Source of the DNA: Ichthyophis bannanicus
Lineage: Eukaryota; Chordata; Amphibia; Gymnophiona; Ichthyophiidae
Direction of reading: 5' to 3'
Length of the DNA stretch: 64,000 bases
Assembly (NCBI GenBank): GCA_033557465.1
Contig: CM066043.1
Span: 76,538,662 to 76,602,661 of the forward strand
This document shows, in pieces, positions 52,504-63,990 of this stretch. The position numbers and the translations under genes were made by a program. Numbering within the stretch: position 1 is the first letter of the stretch; each line of letters opens with the position of its first letter. The notes beneath the pieces are model-generated. The model made no database searches and was not told where the DNA came from. It was given only the letters and a program-made list of their open reading frames with translations.

Positions 52504-53797
52504 TCATACATTCAATACCACACTCCTCTCCCTGGGGGTCAGGCCCTGAATGACTGGGGACCATAGGTCAAGGAACTTATCCCAGTGTTTACCACCATGC
52601 TGCTTTGCAGTTAATTTTTCCATGTACAGTAGCTCCAAGAGGGCCTTTTCCCACACTAGCACCCCTGGGGGCGCACTCTCCAGCCAGTGACTTAGTAAGG
52701 CCTTTTTAACAAGCAGAAAGCCTCTTTCCAGGATTTCCCGATGTGTCGGGGTGACCAGCTGAGCCAGAGGACCCCACTCATGAAACAGACATCCCGTTGG
52801 TAAACCTCCCCTAATCTCAGCCACTCCACCATCTTAGCACACGCCTGTCGCCACAAGGCCCGCACCGCAGCGCAGTCCCAAAAGTGGTGCAAAAAGGTTC
52901 CAACACTGTGCTTACACCAGGCACAATTGGATGTTGGCTGCAAACCTGCCTGATACGCCCATTTGTCAGTGGTGTAAGCTCTCCAGAGAAATTTGTATTG
53001 GAGCTCCTGTAAGTAGACCCAGGAGGACCCCTTCGGGATCCGGCCAAACGCAGCTTTCAAGGACGCCACGGTCATCCCCTCCAGCCCATCTATATGCCAC
53101 CTACTCGCCAGCGCAGAGAGGAGAGACTCATCTCCCATCGAGCCAGATAACTGGCGATATAGCTGACTCCCTTGATCTCTCTCTACCAGGATCTGTAGGA
53201 TTTCCCGCGGGGTCCCAGCTGATGGCCCCTCCCCCCCTGTAGCTGACCCCGTAAGCCCCCCAGATAGTGGCGCACCTGCAAGTATTCATAAAACTGATGG
53301 GCAGGGAGCTGAAATCGTGCTGACAGGGCTTGAAAACTCTCAATGATCTCCCCTCCGGGCTGACACAGATCCCCGAGACACACTAATCCCCGCTCTGACC
53401 AGGGACGAAAAAGATTGTGGGCTGGCATCCCCGGGGGAAAAGCAGGATTCCCCACCATCGGGAGGAGCAACGAAATCTTCCAATTCCAGCCAAACCGAGA
53501 ACATAGCGCACGCCAAGCTGCACGAAGGGCAGCCAAGTAAACACCCTCCCCACCAGATAGTGCTGTAGAGGGTCGCTCCATGTGCAACCAATAGAGACTA
53601 TGATATGGAGCACACATCCCATTCAAGTGACATACGGGAGCGCACCCTCCACTTTCCCCTAACAGACCCCAGAGGTGACTGACCATATATCGGAGGTTGT
53701 AGTGCCAAAGGGAGGGTAAACCCAACCCCCCCTCCTCCACTCGCTGCATCAGGGCCTTCAGCGGGATCCTTGCACGTTTGCCGCCCCATAAAAACAC
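52504..53797 (-). pseudogene. L1-like ORF2 C-terminal part
   Basis: This follows an in-frame TGA at 53798 that replaces a probable CGA: 'LDGLL*VFLWGGKRARIPL' reads straight on. Frame changes follow near 53190 and 52700. 'NCAWCKHSVGTFLHHFWDCA' near 52910 is the Cys/His cluster of L1 ORF2. Otherwise it is well conserved. Confidence 0.8.
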
Positions 53798-56304
53798 TCA
53801 GAGAAGGCCATCCAAGCTCTTCCAATCTCTAGCACGAACCCAAAGAGGCAGTAATCGCAGGACATACAACCAGCGAGGGAACTCAACCATGGTAAAGAGT
53901 GCTACCCGCCCTTTCAACGACAGCGGTAGACCCCGCCAGTTCTTAAGTACTTCTTTGGTCTTATCCAACAATCTAGAGATATTAACTTGGTAAAGGCGGT
54001 CAGGCCGGTCGGGGAGATAGACGCCCAAATATTTTAAAGAGCTCTTGGCCCAAACCAGAGGGAAGGAACCCACCCAAACCCGACGCACCCGCCCACCCAC
54101 ATCCAACACCATCAACTTGGAGGTATTAATCTTAAGGCCCGAAAAACTGCCGAAGTCTTCTATCACCTGCAACACTCGTGGTAGAGACTGCTGGGGTTGG
54201 GTCAGGCATAAGAGCATATCATCCGCAAATGCACTAACTTTGGTTTCCTCTCCCCCCTTGGCAACCCCTCGAATCTGCGGGTCCCTCTGGATCGCCTGTA
54301 GTAACGGCTCCAAAGCCAGAACAAACAGGGGGAATAAAGGACACCCCTGGCGCGTGCCTCTCTCCAGCACAAAAGGCGCCGAAAATGTGCCATTCACTCC
54401 CACCCTGGCCATAGGCTGTGCATATAATAGTCGGATCCATTGTACAAATACACCGCCAAATCCCAAACTGCCCAGCACATCCCACAGGAAGGTCCATGCA
54501 ACCCTATCGAATGCCTTTTCCGCATCCAGACTTACCAAGAGCATGGCCTCCTCCCTACGGAGAGAGTGTTCCATCCCTAGGAGTAATTTAGCAATGTTCC
54601 TGGATGCGTCCCTACCTTGCACAAATCCCACCTGTCGAGAATCTATTAGCGACAGCAGGATAGGATTCAGCCTCTTCGCCAAGACCGACGCCAGGATCTT
54701 CATATCGCAGTTGATATGGGAGATCGGCCTATAGGAGGCGGGATCAGTCAAGTCTTTCCCCGGTTTTGGGATTACCGTTATGTCGGCACACCGCATGTCC
54801 CTAGGAAATTCACCCAACCTACAGGCTACATCAAACATAGCTACCATAGAGGGTGCGAGCCGTGAAGACAAGATTTTATAATATTCGTAACTAAACCCAT
54901 CCGGTCCTGGGGCCTTATGAGTACTCCCTTTTTTGATCACCTGCTGGATTTCTCCCACCGTTAACGGAGCATTCAACCTCTGCAGGTCCTCAGCTGTTAA
55001 TTTCGGGAGAGAAAGCGAATGCAAAAAGCCACGGCCTCTCTCATAGTCCCTCTCCTCCTCAGTGTATAAGTGAGCATAAAACTTGCGGAAAAGCTCCGCG
55101 AGCTGCGCGGGCTGATGGTGGACCTTGCCCCGTTCGTCCCTGAGGACAGGTATGAATCGCACACCTCCGGGAGCCCTGACCAACTTCGCCAACAGTCGGC
55201 CCGACCTGTTGCCATACCGAAAAAACTGATGCCGGTAACATTGTAAGGAATACACAGCTCGCCTCTGAAGGAGCTCATTAAGCGCCGCCTGGGCCCCAGT
55301 ATACTCCAGCTGTAGCTCCCTGTCCCCTCCCCTGCCCAACCGCCGTTGCAAATCCCTCACGCTACGCTCCAACACCATTAGGCTACGATCCAAGTGCTTG
55401 CGACGCTTCACACAGTAAGAGATAATCGCTCCGCGCATGACCGCCTTACTGGCTTCCCAAAAGAGAACGGGCGAACACGGTGTATCATTAAAAAAAAGAG
55501 GTACTCATCCCATTGATCTTCTAAGTATTTCCGAAATTCTACATCCTCCCACAGGTACGTAGGAAATCTCCACTCCGTTCGGGAGGCCCCTTGGCATTCC
55601 CAAGCTACCCACACCAACCCATGGTCTGATACCGCTACAGGCTCGATCCCTGCTTGCAGTATCTTGGAGACCGCCCCTTCACTCACCAGGATATAATCAA
55701 TACATGACCAGGAAAGATGTGCCCTGGACTGATGGGTGTACTCGCGAGTCCCGGGATTGAGGAGACGCCATATGTCAACCAGGTCCCCCATCCTACAAAG
55801 ATAGCCCACCCCTCTTCTCCACCAAGCCCCTGACCCACTATTCTGAGACTTGTCTAGGAGCGGATCATGAGGGCAGTTAAAGTCACCAGCCAAGATCAAA
55901 TTTCTACTCTTCGCTCCTTGGACAAATCCCAGCAACTTACGGAAGAAGGCGTGATCATACACATTAGGCGCATAAATGTTGGCGAGCCAAATATTCTCAT
56001 TATACAGTTTAGCGTGCAACAAGACATATCTCCCAGCCGGGTCAGCGACCAATTGTTGAACCTCAAAGGGGATCCCCCGCTTCACCAGGACCACCACCCC
56101 AGCCCTTTTTGTACCCGAGGACGCTCCATAGGCGGCCGCTACCCAGTCTCTAGCCAACTTCTGGTGTTCCCTAGCACTTAAATGCGTCTCCTGGAGCATT
56201 GCTATGTGGGCCCCCTTCCGTTTAAGAGATTGCAAGATTTTGGTACGCTTAATGGGCGAACTGATTCCCCCCACATTCCAAGAAGTGATCTTTAAGTTAA
56301 GCAT
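53798..56304 (-). pseudogene. L1-like ORF2, endonuclease and reverse transcriptase
   Basis: The start 'MLNLKITSWNVGGISSPIKR' at 56304 is the endonuclease. It has 'MLQETHLS' (catalytic Glu), 'LAGDFNCPHDPLLD', 'SCIDYILVSE' and 'VSDHGLVWV'. A frameshift in the A8 run near 55490 moves it into the RT frame (to 53798): 'HKAPGPDGFSYEYYK', 'YRPISHINCDMKI', 'SLDAEKAFDRVAW' (motif A), 'GTRQGCPLFPL' and 'FADDMLLCL' (catalytic DD), then 'LKINTSKLMVLDVG'. It is one shift and one stop away from continuous. Confidence 0.88.
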
Positions 56305-56859
56305 GCGCAGTCGGTGGGGTTCCTTCCTGCAGCGCAGTCTCGAGCACATGCTCCGGGAGTTGCCCAGCCTCAACTCCCAGAGTCAGGTACTTCAAAGCTT
56401 GAAAAACAGAGTACTTCCCAAAATGCCAGTTGCATCCCATAGCTAACATCCCCATAGACGTCATCCTCCCTCCATTAGAAATCGCACCCCCCCCCACTCG
56501 CTACACGATCCTGTTGTCCCTCCCCAACCCCTACCCCCACCCCTCCCTCCTACACCCACCCGTTCCGTTTCATCACAACGTGCTACCACACCCCAACACA
56601 CATTCTCACAATCATCCCCACAAACACTTGCATTCTGCAACCTTTTGCACAGTCATCCACACCCCTCCCAAACAGCAACAACCCTTGCAGACGCAAGGTA
56701 CCCCTATACAGGGATAAGATCACTGTCCACGCGCCTCCAGGCCCCCAAAGGGGAAAGGCATCTTGAGGCAACTTAATGTCCACAGTAATCCTTCAAATTG
56801 GAAGTCGAGTCCTGACCAAGGAGACATGGCACAACTGCCCACACTCTATTAGGGCATGT

Positions 56860-57703
56860 TCAAGTCAAACTTGCCGCTGCCGCGGAGCTAGGCAAAATGG
56901 TGGAAACAAACTTCCGCGCCTCTGCCACCTTCTCGAATGTGTGCGTGTCCCCTTTATGGAAAACTCTCAAGGTGGCAGGGTAGCCTAGGGCAAAGCATAT
57001 ACCACTCTGGATAAGATCACCGCAAACGGGCGAGAATTCCTTCCGCCTGGCAGCCAGAGACGCTGAATAGTCCTGGAATAAGAATATTGAAGCATTATCC
57101 AGCTTCAGATCACGCTTCTTTCGATAGGCTTGCAAAAGTAAAGTCTTCTGATGGAAGTCCAGTAAGCGGGCTAAGACGGGTCTTGGCCTAGCACGGCCCT
57201 CCTGCCGCTGCCCCAGCCGATGCGCTCTCTCCACCTTGATCTGGCCCTGGAGCTCCTCGAGACCCAGCTCTTTCGGCAGCCAAGTATCAAATAGGGTAAA
57301 GAGCTGGGGGCCTGTCCAAGATTCAGGCACCCCAATCAAGCGTAAGTTATTCCTGCGGGAGCAGTTCTCCAGATCATCAACTTTGAGCAAGAGGGCGTTA
57401 ATTTGCTTTTGCTGTTGGGAGCGCTCCAGGGCCAGCTCACCATCCTCCAGAACCATCACCCGCTGCTCGGCTTCTTCGACCCTCCTGGTAAGCTCACTGA
57501 AGGTGTCAGTCATCTCCGCCAGCTTCTGCAATACGGTGGCAAACGTAGGCTCCAAAGGTTTGGCCACCTCAAACGCGAGCTCCTCCAGGCCAGAATCCAC
57601 ACTCTTTGCCCGGGGAATCATGCACCGATGCGGCCTTTGGCGCCGACACCATCTTGGGGTCTCGTGTACTCGCAGCTTTCTCCCGCCTCGCCGCCGTTTT
57701 CAT
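56860..57703 (-). pseudogene. L1-like ORF1, one frameshift near the start
   Basis: The likely start 'MKTAARREKAASTRDPK' at 57703 shifts frame near 57615 into a 253-residue frame ending at 56860. The heptad-rich coiled coil is at about 25-85 of that frame ('ATVLQKLAEMTDTFSEL', 'RVEEAEQRVMVLEDGEL'). The RNA-binding entry 'DLENCSRRNNLRLIGVPE' and 'VERAHRLGQ' follow. The C-terminal domain is complete. Confidence 0.85.
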
Positions 57704-57889
57704 TCTCCTCCTCGAGCAGCACTGCGTATCACCTCCAAAAAGCGGTACTCTGGGTTTCCCACAACACCGGAGAGAATTACCCGCCCTCGCCACAAAGCAA
57801 GTTGCTGAATTAATTGCAAGATTCTAAGGGAGGCCTGGGAGGACGATGAGGAGCGTCCTCACCCGCTCATGCGCTCACGTGATCTCATC

Positions 57890-57905
57890 GTAACGTCAAT
57901 TTTTA
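57890..57905. repeat. Right target-site duplication of the second L1-like LINE
   Basis: GTAACGTCAATTTTTA, matching 51973-51988. Confidence 0.88.
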
Positions 57906-59080
57906 AAAAGGATTCCAGGGGTGATCCGGGAAACTACAGACCAGCAAGCCTGACTTCAATACCGGGAAAAATGGTAGAAACTATGATAAAGAACAAAATT
58001 ACTGAACATGTAGTCATGGCTTAATGGGAGACAGCCAATATGGCTTTAGACAAGGAAGATCTTGTCTTACTAATCTGTTGTTTTTTTGAAGGTGTCAAAC
58101 AAGTAGACAAAGGCGAGTCAGTTGATATAGTGTATCTGGACTTTCAGAAAGCCTTTGACAAGGTCCCTCAGAGACTTCTGGCAAAACGTTATTGGATAGG
58201 AGGCAGTGTACTATTGTGGTTAAAAGATAGAAAGCAAAGGGTAGGTCTAAATGGTCAATTTTCCCAATGGAGAAAGGTGAATAGTGGAGTACCACATGGA
58301 TCTGTGCTGGGTCCGCTGCTTTTTGACATATTCATAAATGACCTGGAAATGGGAATAATGAGTGAGGTTATCAAATTTGCAGATGCCACAAAACTATTTA
58401 GTTGTTAAAACCCATGAGGATTGTGAAAAATTGCAAGAGGATCTTGATAAATTAGAAGACTGGGCATCCAAATGGCAGATGAAATTTAATGTGGACAAGT
58501 GCAAAGTTATGCAGCTAGGAAAGAACCCCCCAAACTATGGCTACACGATGCAAGGCTCCACATTAGAAACCACCACCCAGGAAAAAGATTTAGGTGTCAT
58601 TGTGGATAACATATTAAAACACTCCGCTTAGTGTGCAGTGGTGGCCAAGAGAGCAAATAGAATGCTAGGAGTCATAAGGAAAGGAATGGAAAACAAAACA
58701 AAGGATATTATAATGCCTCTGTATCGTTCCATGGTGTGACCACACCTTGAGTATTGTGTATAATTCTCGCCGCCGTATCTTCAAAAAAGATATATAGTGT
58801 TATTAGAAAAAGGTATAGAGAAGAGCAACCAAAATGGTAAAGGGGATGGAAGGATACCCCTATGAAGAGAGGTTAAAAAGGTTAGGACTCTTCAACCTGG
58901 AAAAGAGACGGCTGAGGGGAGATATGATAGAGGTCTATAAATTAATGAAAGGAGTGGAACGGGTAAACGTAGATCGATTGTTTACATCATCAGAATATAG
59001 AAAGACTAGGGGATATGCAATGAAGCTACAGGGTAAATTATTTAAGACTAATAAGAGAAAATATTTTTTCACTTAATGTG
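57906..59080 (+). pseudogene. CR1 ORF2 reverse transcriptase and C-terminus
   Basis: It continues 'SIFKKDSRGDPGNYRPASLT', 'VDIVYLDFQKAFDKVPQR' (motif A Asp), 'GSVLGPLLFDIFINDLE', and 'IKFADATKLF' where the second catalytic Asp of FADD is changed to Ala. Then 'WQMKFNVDKCKVMQLG' and 'YEERLKRLGLFNLEKRRLRG' follow. Stops at about 58020, 58408, 58629 and 58738 inactivate it. Confidence 0.85.
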
Positions 59081-59299
59081 TAATCAAACTCTGGAATTTG
59101 TTACTGGAGGAAAGGTCCATAAACCATTATTAAAGGGAACCCAGGGTATCTACTGCTTGTTCCAATACAAGCATTGTGGAACCTGTGTCTTTTGGGGAAA
59201 CTGCTAGGTACTTATGACCTAGATTGGCCACTGTTAGAAACAGGATACTGGGCTTGATGGACCTTGGTCTGACCCAGTAGGCATCTCTTATGTTCCTAA

Positions 59300-59958
59300 A
59301 ATTTGCAGATAATCTCACACCCAAGAAACTGAATGATTCTGTAAGGAATGAAGCAGATCGTAGAACCTTTGACATTTGTCCTGAGTTAGAAAAACACGAG
59401 CATCAAAGAAGGCTCTGAGAAACTTGAGGGTCCGAGACGGGTGTAAGGAACTCTTGGCATGGTTGATCACCAGACCGAGGCTTTACAAGGAGAGGACCTG
59501 TGTCACTGCCAATAGTCCAGGTAAGGATGGACACTGCCCCCCCCCCCCCCCTGACGCAAGGCGGCTGCAATCACTACCATGGCCTTTGAGAAAGTGTGAG
59601 GAGCCGTGGTAAGACCAAATGGTAGGGCTCGAAACTGGAAATGATGTCCCAGTATCACAAAGCGCAGGAGGTGTTGCTGGTCCTCTTGGATGGGAATATG
59701 GAAGTAGGTCTCCACAAAGTCCAAGATAGCTAACTCGTCTGCGTGGACTGCTTGAAGAACAGATTTCAGTGCCTCCCCGCGAAAATGTGGAGACAGATTG
59801 ACCCCTCAGAGATCTAGGATGGGTCGGAAGGAACAGTCCTTCTTGGGCACAAAGTAGATGGAATAGCAGCTGGATCCAACCTCGGAGGGGGGAACCGGAT
59901 AAATTTAAGCAGATTCTGCAGCTTTGGGCAGAATCTCTCACCGCAGTCCTCTTGCAAG
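59300..59958 (-). pseudogene. D8 reverse transcriptase N-terminal part
   Basis: 'YSIYFVPKKDCSFRPILDL' near 59830, 'MDFVETYFHIPIQEDQQ' near 59720 (motif A, with Asp retained) and 'ALPFGLTTAPHTFSKAMV' near 59620 can be read. At 59538-59551 a C14 run breaks the frame just before 'HPYLDYW', where the catalytic pair reads D-Y. It continues across the CR1 at 51424. Confidence 0.7.
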
Positions 59959-61473
59959 TGTGACGTGCCCCGGTCGCACAGCACCCCCTGGTGGCGGCGT
60001 AGTGGTTCCACCGAAGGGCTGGGACCGGGGGTCACCAAGATGTTTGTGATCAGGGTTGGCCAGGTGCGAGGGTCAAGGGCCAGAGCCTTGTGCCAGCCTC
60101 GTTGCCAACTCCCAAAGAGACTACAGTCTTGCACGAAAGTGGAGGGAAAAGAAAAAGGCTTTATTTTCCCCTTTTAGCACTAAGGGTTCATAACATAGGA
60201 TAAACACTCCGGTACGTAGCAAAACAAGTCTTTACAGCAGATTTTGAAAGTAAGAGATGGAATAACCAAAAACTGTTAACTTCACAGTGTCAAAAACATC
60301 CAATAGCAAATTACTTCATTCACTCAATGAGCTCTGGAACGCTTCTATATCACTTCCAGCACAGTATATACATTCCATAGGACTATCAATGTCCTCCTGT
60401 ACAGATTCCACCTGCATGGCCTCCTCTGACTGCTCTGAGGGATCAAGGTAAGTGTCCTTCATGTGAGTTCGTCTCACTGCTTCCCAAGGCTTGGCAGTTT
60501 GTTTGGGCCCACGGTTCAGCGTGGTGGAATACCAAAATGGCATTTCTTGCTCTAGAGGTCTAAAAACATTCTCTCTATAATGTTTTCCTCTAAAAGTTCT
60601 TTTCTTGCTCCAACTATCTTTTAACTTTTGCTTTGGCTCTTGTTTTAGATAAGGAGAACCACCTTCCCAGGATTCTTCTCTTAGCTTGACTTCAGGCACA
60701 CAATAACAAAAGGTTAAAAGCTTTACCTTTAGGTTTCCGTTTGGTTCTCTGGGGTGAGGCTGGAGGCCTACCTTGGCTGCTGCCTTCAGTATCAGTGCTC
60801 TCAGGTATATTCCTCCTGCTCTCCCAGTCTTTCCTCCTCTGGCCTTTGAGGCCTGTTCTCTTGTGGGCTTCAGGGCCCGGTCTGGCTTGGCTTCGGCCTG
60901 TCCTCTCTCTTACAGGACTGGTTCTCCTTTCCCAGCCTGTCCTTTTACTCAGGCTTGCTTGCGGCCTAGATCCCACTCTTGAGCTAGTACCTTCATAGCA
61001 TCTCTTTGGTCCTTCTCTGGAACACGCATTCGCTTGGTCTCTCCCAACTGGTGAGGGTGATCTTTCCACAGCTCCCTGAGTAGTAGCTCTCCAAGCAGAC
61101 GAGGTTTTAGCAGCTGAGCTTCTTGCAGGTAAGCTCCTAGCAGATAAGCTTCCTCCTGACTCTTGCTTGCTTCCTCTTAAATGTGAGCTTTTGGAACATG
61201 AGTCCTGCCCACTAGGGCGTGGTTCTGTGGTCTCTGTCCTAACTCTCCTGCTCCCTCTAGGTGAATCCTCTGGAAATTGCAGGCACTTTCTTTCTTTCAG
61301 ACTTCAAAACTATTTTTCTCTCCAGAAGAGGGTCCGCTGTATCACACAAGTCAACCTGCGAGGGGGGTGAGGGGGGAGATCATAAACGCATCCCTGATGT
61401 GTCTGGCGCAGTCGAGAACATAACCCTGGTATATTATGTCTAGGTCTCATGTGTCTGTGGTAAACCGGTCACA
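59959..61473 (-). mobile_element. LTR-like unit, probable solo LTR, in D8
   Basis: D8 coding sequence is interrupted by 1515 bases that begin TGTGAC and end GTCACA, the 6-bp inverted ends common in LTRs. On the minus strand an AATAAA near 60155-60160 lies about 200 bases before the end, as expected for the R region. No 5-bp target duplication was found (GCAAG and TTCAC flank it). No gag, pol or primer-binding site is present. Two overlapping open frames (see below) are unusual for an LTR. Confidence 0.5.
60316..61069 (-). other. Two overlapping open frames of unknown function in the LTR-like unit
   Basis: Frame one (61069-60692) is Arg/Ser/Pro-rich and would give about 125 residues. Frame two is open from about 60905 to 60316 and ends in an acidic part with 'EEAMQVESVQEDIDSPMECI'. 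They overlap in different phases. I recognise neither and no motif is evident. They may be chance frames in a GA-rich strand. Confidence 0.3.
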
Positions 61474-62220
61474 TTCACAGAAAGAGGCACAACAGTCCGC
61501 CAACCTGCAGCATCCTGGAATGAACCCTGGGCCCATCAGCAGGAGGTGCGTGCGGGCCCAGAGAACTTGTTGGAAGAGGAGTAATTGACTCGAGATCAAT
61601 GGACCCCTCAAAAGAGCTGCGACTTGCCACTCAATTTGGGCACTGAATAAGACAACTTGCTGGGCAGACAGCAGCATGAATCTTAAATTGCACAATGGAG
61701 AAAGATGAAGATGACGTCCCAGTGCCCAACCGATGAGATGCCCCTTTAAGTTTGTTGTTGGACAAATGCTGAGGCTTAACCTTATCCAAATCCTTGACAA
61801 GCTTTTCCAGATCCTCTTCAAATAGGAGCCTGCTCTTGAATGGGAACTTGGCCAGGCGTGCTTTGTAGGCTGCATCTGTGTTCCAATGATGAAGCCACAA
61901 TCAATATCTTCCCACTAAGAGCTGTGGCCCACTAAGAGCTGTGGCCGACTGTGCTGTTAATTGAGGGCATCTGTCAGTCAAAAAGGCAGCCACAGATTCC
62001 AAAAGGGCTGTAGAGTCCTGCAGTAGGAGTTGAACCCACCTGAGCAGGGCAAGTGGTCGCTAACCTCCTCGACAGCCCTCCCCCCCCCCCCCGCCACAAG
62101 AGAGAAGACTAGAGATCAAGGAAGAAAGAAAAAAGTAGTTTTCAAAAGGCCTTCAACCTTCCTACTCTGCTGATCCCAGAGTGCTGCTCCCCCTTACGGC
62201 CACAGCCAAGGCAGCGCTGA
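61474..62220 (-). pseudogene. D8 gag remnant
   Basis: 'LAKFPFKSRLLFEEDLEKLV' followed by 'KDLDK' near 61830 matches the gag block 'LPFKGKLLFGEDLDKLV' of D6, and 'WLHHWNTDAAYKARL' precedes it. Near 62170 'VRGSSTLGSAE' recalls 'VEGSTALRDSQ'. A C12 run (62080-62091) and stops break it. D9 inserted upstream of this point. Confidence 0.65.
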
Positions 62221-62567
62221 AGAGAAGGGAATCCGAACAGGAAAAAAAAAAAAAAGTGATATGCTGCTGTTTCACACAGAAAAAAAAAAAAAAGCAGGTA
62301 TGTCAAAAACAGGAGCAGCAACAGCAGTCTATACACTCACAGTGCAAGAAACTGAATGCGGTAAAAAAACAGTAAAGCACAATGACTCATCGCATGTATG
62401 GGTGATATTACCAACTGAGCCGCACACGGAATGCTTCCCAGCTTCCAAAAGGAAGCCTTTGGGAGGTACAATGTGCATGCACACCTGCCTTCCCACCTGT
62501 CACAGCACCATCTTCTTCAGTTAAAAGACACAGCAGGAGCCAAAAAGGCAACTTCCCAGGGAGGTGG

Positions 62568-62665
62568 AAGTGTTGCGAGGACTTCATGAAGAACACCTGT
62601 TACATGAATGTAACTACACTTTCTCAGTGAACAGGCAGGAAGTAAATCCTCACATATGGGATTCC
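62568..62665. repeat. D9 internal complementary region
   Basis: It reads GCGAGGACTTCATGAAGAAC..CACCTGTTACATGAATGTAA..CAGGCAGGAAGTAAATCC, a diverged form of 25891-25986. Confidence 0.68.
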
Positions 62666-62809
62666 CAAGCTACAGGCAACCAGAACCAGAGAATATCAGC
62701 CCAATAGGGCACCGGTCTGGAGAAACCAGAAAGAACAGAAAGGTAGTCCCACCGAGGACCGAGGGACTTAACTGATTCAGGATCCTCAGCAGACATCGAT
62801 CTGAGGGAA

Positions 62810-63990
62810 TTAGCAGGTAGCCTGGATGGAGAGAAGGGCCCGTGGGCAAAAGTTGACACTAAGACCTGAAGAGGTGCCAGAGCATGGCTTGGCCAAAATT
62901 GCTGTTTCATTGAGAATCTTCATCCAGACAGTAGTGGGCTGCGAAGGTATGGGCAGAGGACTACGTGGTAGTCTTGCAGAGAGAGAGAGTGTGGAGGTTG
63001 GTCCACCAGACGTCGTGTGCTGCGACATGACCTTCAAGGCTCAGCCCAGCCTGGGCATACACATGAGTGATGCAGTCCGCTAGCCAGAGGGATAGCATAT
63101 GCTTCAAGAATATGGTGCCCAGTCTACTGGGATGAAAGGAAACAAACAGCTGGGTGGACTGGCCATGTGCCTTCATATGCTCCAGGAAGAAGGCTAGAGA
63201 ACATAAGAACATAAGATATGCCATACTGGGTCAGACCAAGGTCCATCAAGCCCAGTATTCTGTTTCCAACAGTGGCCAATCTAGGTCATATGTACCTAGC
63301 AGTTTCCCCAAGAGCCCGTTTGTAGTCTAAGATATGTAATGCTGCCTCACCCCAGTTGGCTTGCGCTGGGGGAAAGAAGGTCGGCAAGACTATGAAGTGG
63401 TTGAGGTGGAACTCAGACCGCCTTCAGCAGAAGATGGGTGCGTATGCGCAGCACCACCCTATTCTGATGAAACTTTGTGAACAGAGGATGAGCGACCAGA
63501 GCTTTGGGCTTGCTGATGCGTCGCACCAACATCACAACCAGGAAAAGAACCCTCCAGGTCAGGAATTTCAAAGGGCATGAATCCAGCGGCTTGAATGGGG
63601 TCTGCATTAGCTGGGCGAGTACCATGTTGAGACACCAAGCAATCATCGGGGGTTTGAGCGATGGCTTTGAGAGGAGCAAGCCCCTCATGAATATGGCCAC
63701 AAGAGGCTGGACTGAAAAGAGCTTCCCCCTGAATCCGCGATGCTACACCCCTATTGCACAGAGGTGAACATGCACCAAATTGGACTTCAGGCCAGAGTTG
63801 GAGAGGTGCAGAAGGTACTCCAGCAGCTGGTCCACAGTGTAGAAGGGGTCCAGCACTCTACCCACACACCAGGCAGCAATCCTCCATCACTTGAGTGCAT
63901 AGGCCTTGCGTGGCAAGCCCTTGCGAGACACCAACAGGATTTTGTAATACCCTCGGGGAGACTAAGCTCAGCAAGGACTAACCTCTCAGC
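62810..63990 (-). pseudogene. D9 tyrosine recombinase, decayed and split by a CR1 scrap
   Basis: The N-terminal part is near 63960 ('LSLPEGITKSCWCLARAC', like 'LSLHDFNLSQPVKDILHAS' of D5). The middle (63700-63413) has 'MRGLLLSKPSLKPP', 'LMQTPFKPL' and 'VRRISKPKALVAHPL', which keeps the first catalytic Arg pair. After the CR1 scrap come 'QLFVSFHPSRLG' and 'LSLEGHVAAHDVW', where the H-x-x-R box reads H-x-x-W. The final Tyr is not clear. Dead. Confidence 0.7.
63199..63317 (-). mobile_element. CR1 LINE 3' end scrap, inverted
   Basis: The plus strand reads ACTGGGTCAGACCAAGGTCC and onward, the reverse complement of the CR1 3' end at 59180-59295. It lies inside the D9 recombinase. Confidence 0.88.

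Larger units (their letters stand above)
51989..57889 (-). mobile_element. Full-length L1-like LINE inserted in CR1
   Basis: 5901 bases between exact 16-bp duplications. On the minus strand: a 5' leader, ORF1 (57703-56860), ORF2 (56304 to about 52500) and a 3' UTR ending CTCAATAAAAAGGATTTG without a long poly(A). It belongs to another L1-like lineage than 36124-41865, since its ORF1 and 3' end differ and it is C-rich instead of G-rich on the plus strand (sense strand is G-rich in both). It carries few mutations, so it is rather young. Confidence 0.9.
51425..59299 (+). mobile_element. CR1 LINE in D8, split by an L1-like LINE
   Basis: CR1 ORF2 begins in the part after the endonuclease ('GPWSKVACQALA' near 51475) and runs to a 3' end with the well-known GATGGACCTTGGTCTGACCC and TCTTATGTTC near 59255-59295. 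The L1-like LINE at 51989-57889 interrupts it, with a 16-bp target duplication. Without that, about 2.0 kb of CR1 remains, 5'-truncated. Stops show it is dead. The same 3' end occurs inverted at 63199-63317. Confidence 0.85.

Noticed and set aside
59959..61473. Target-site duplication for the LTR-like unit
   Set aside because: The flanks GCAAG and TTCAC do not match, so the LTR call is kept at moderate confidence.
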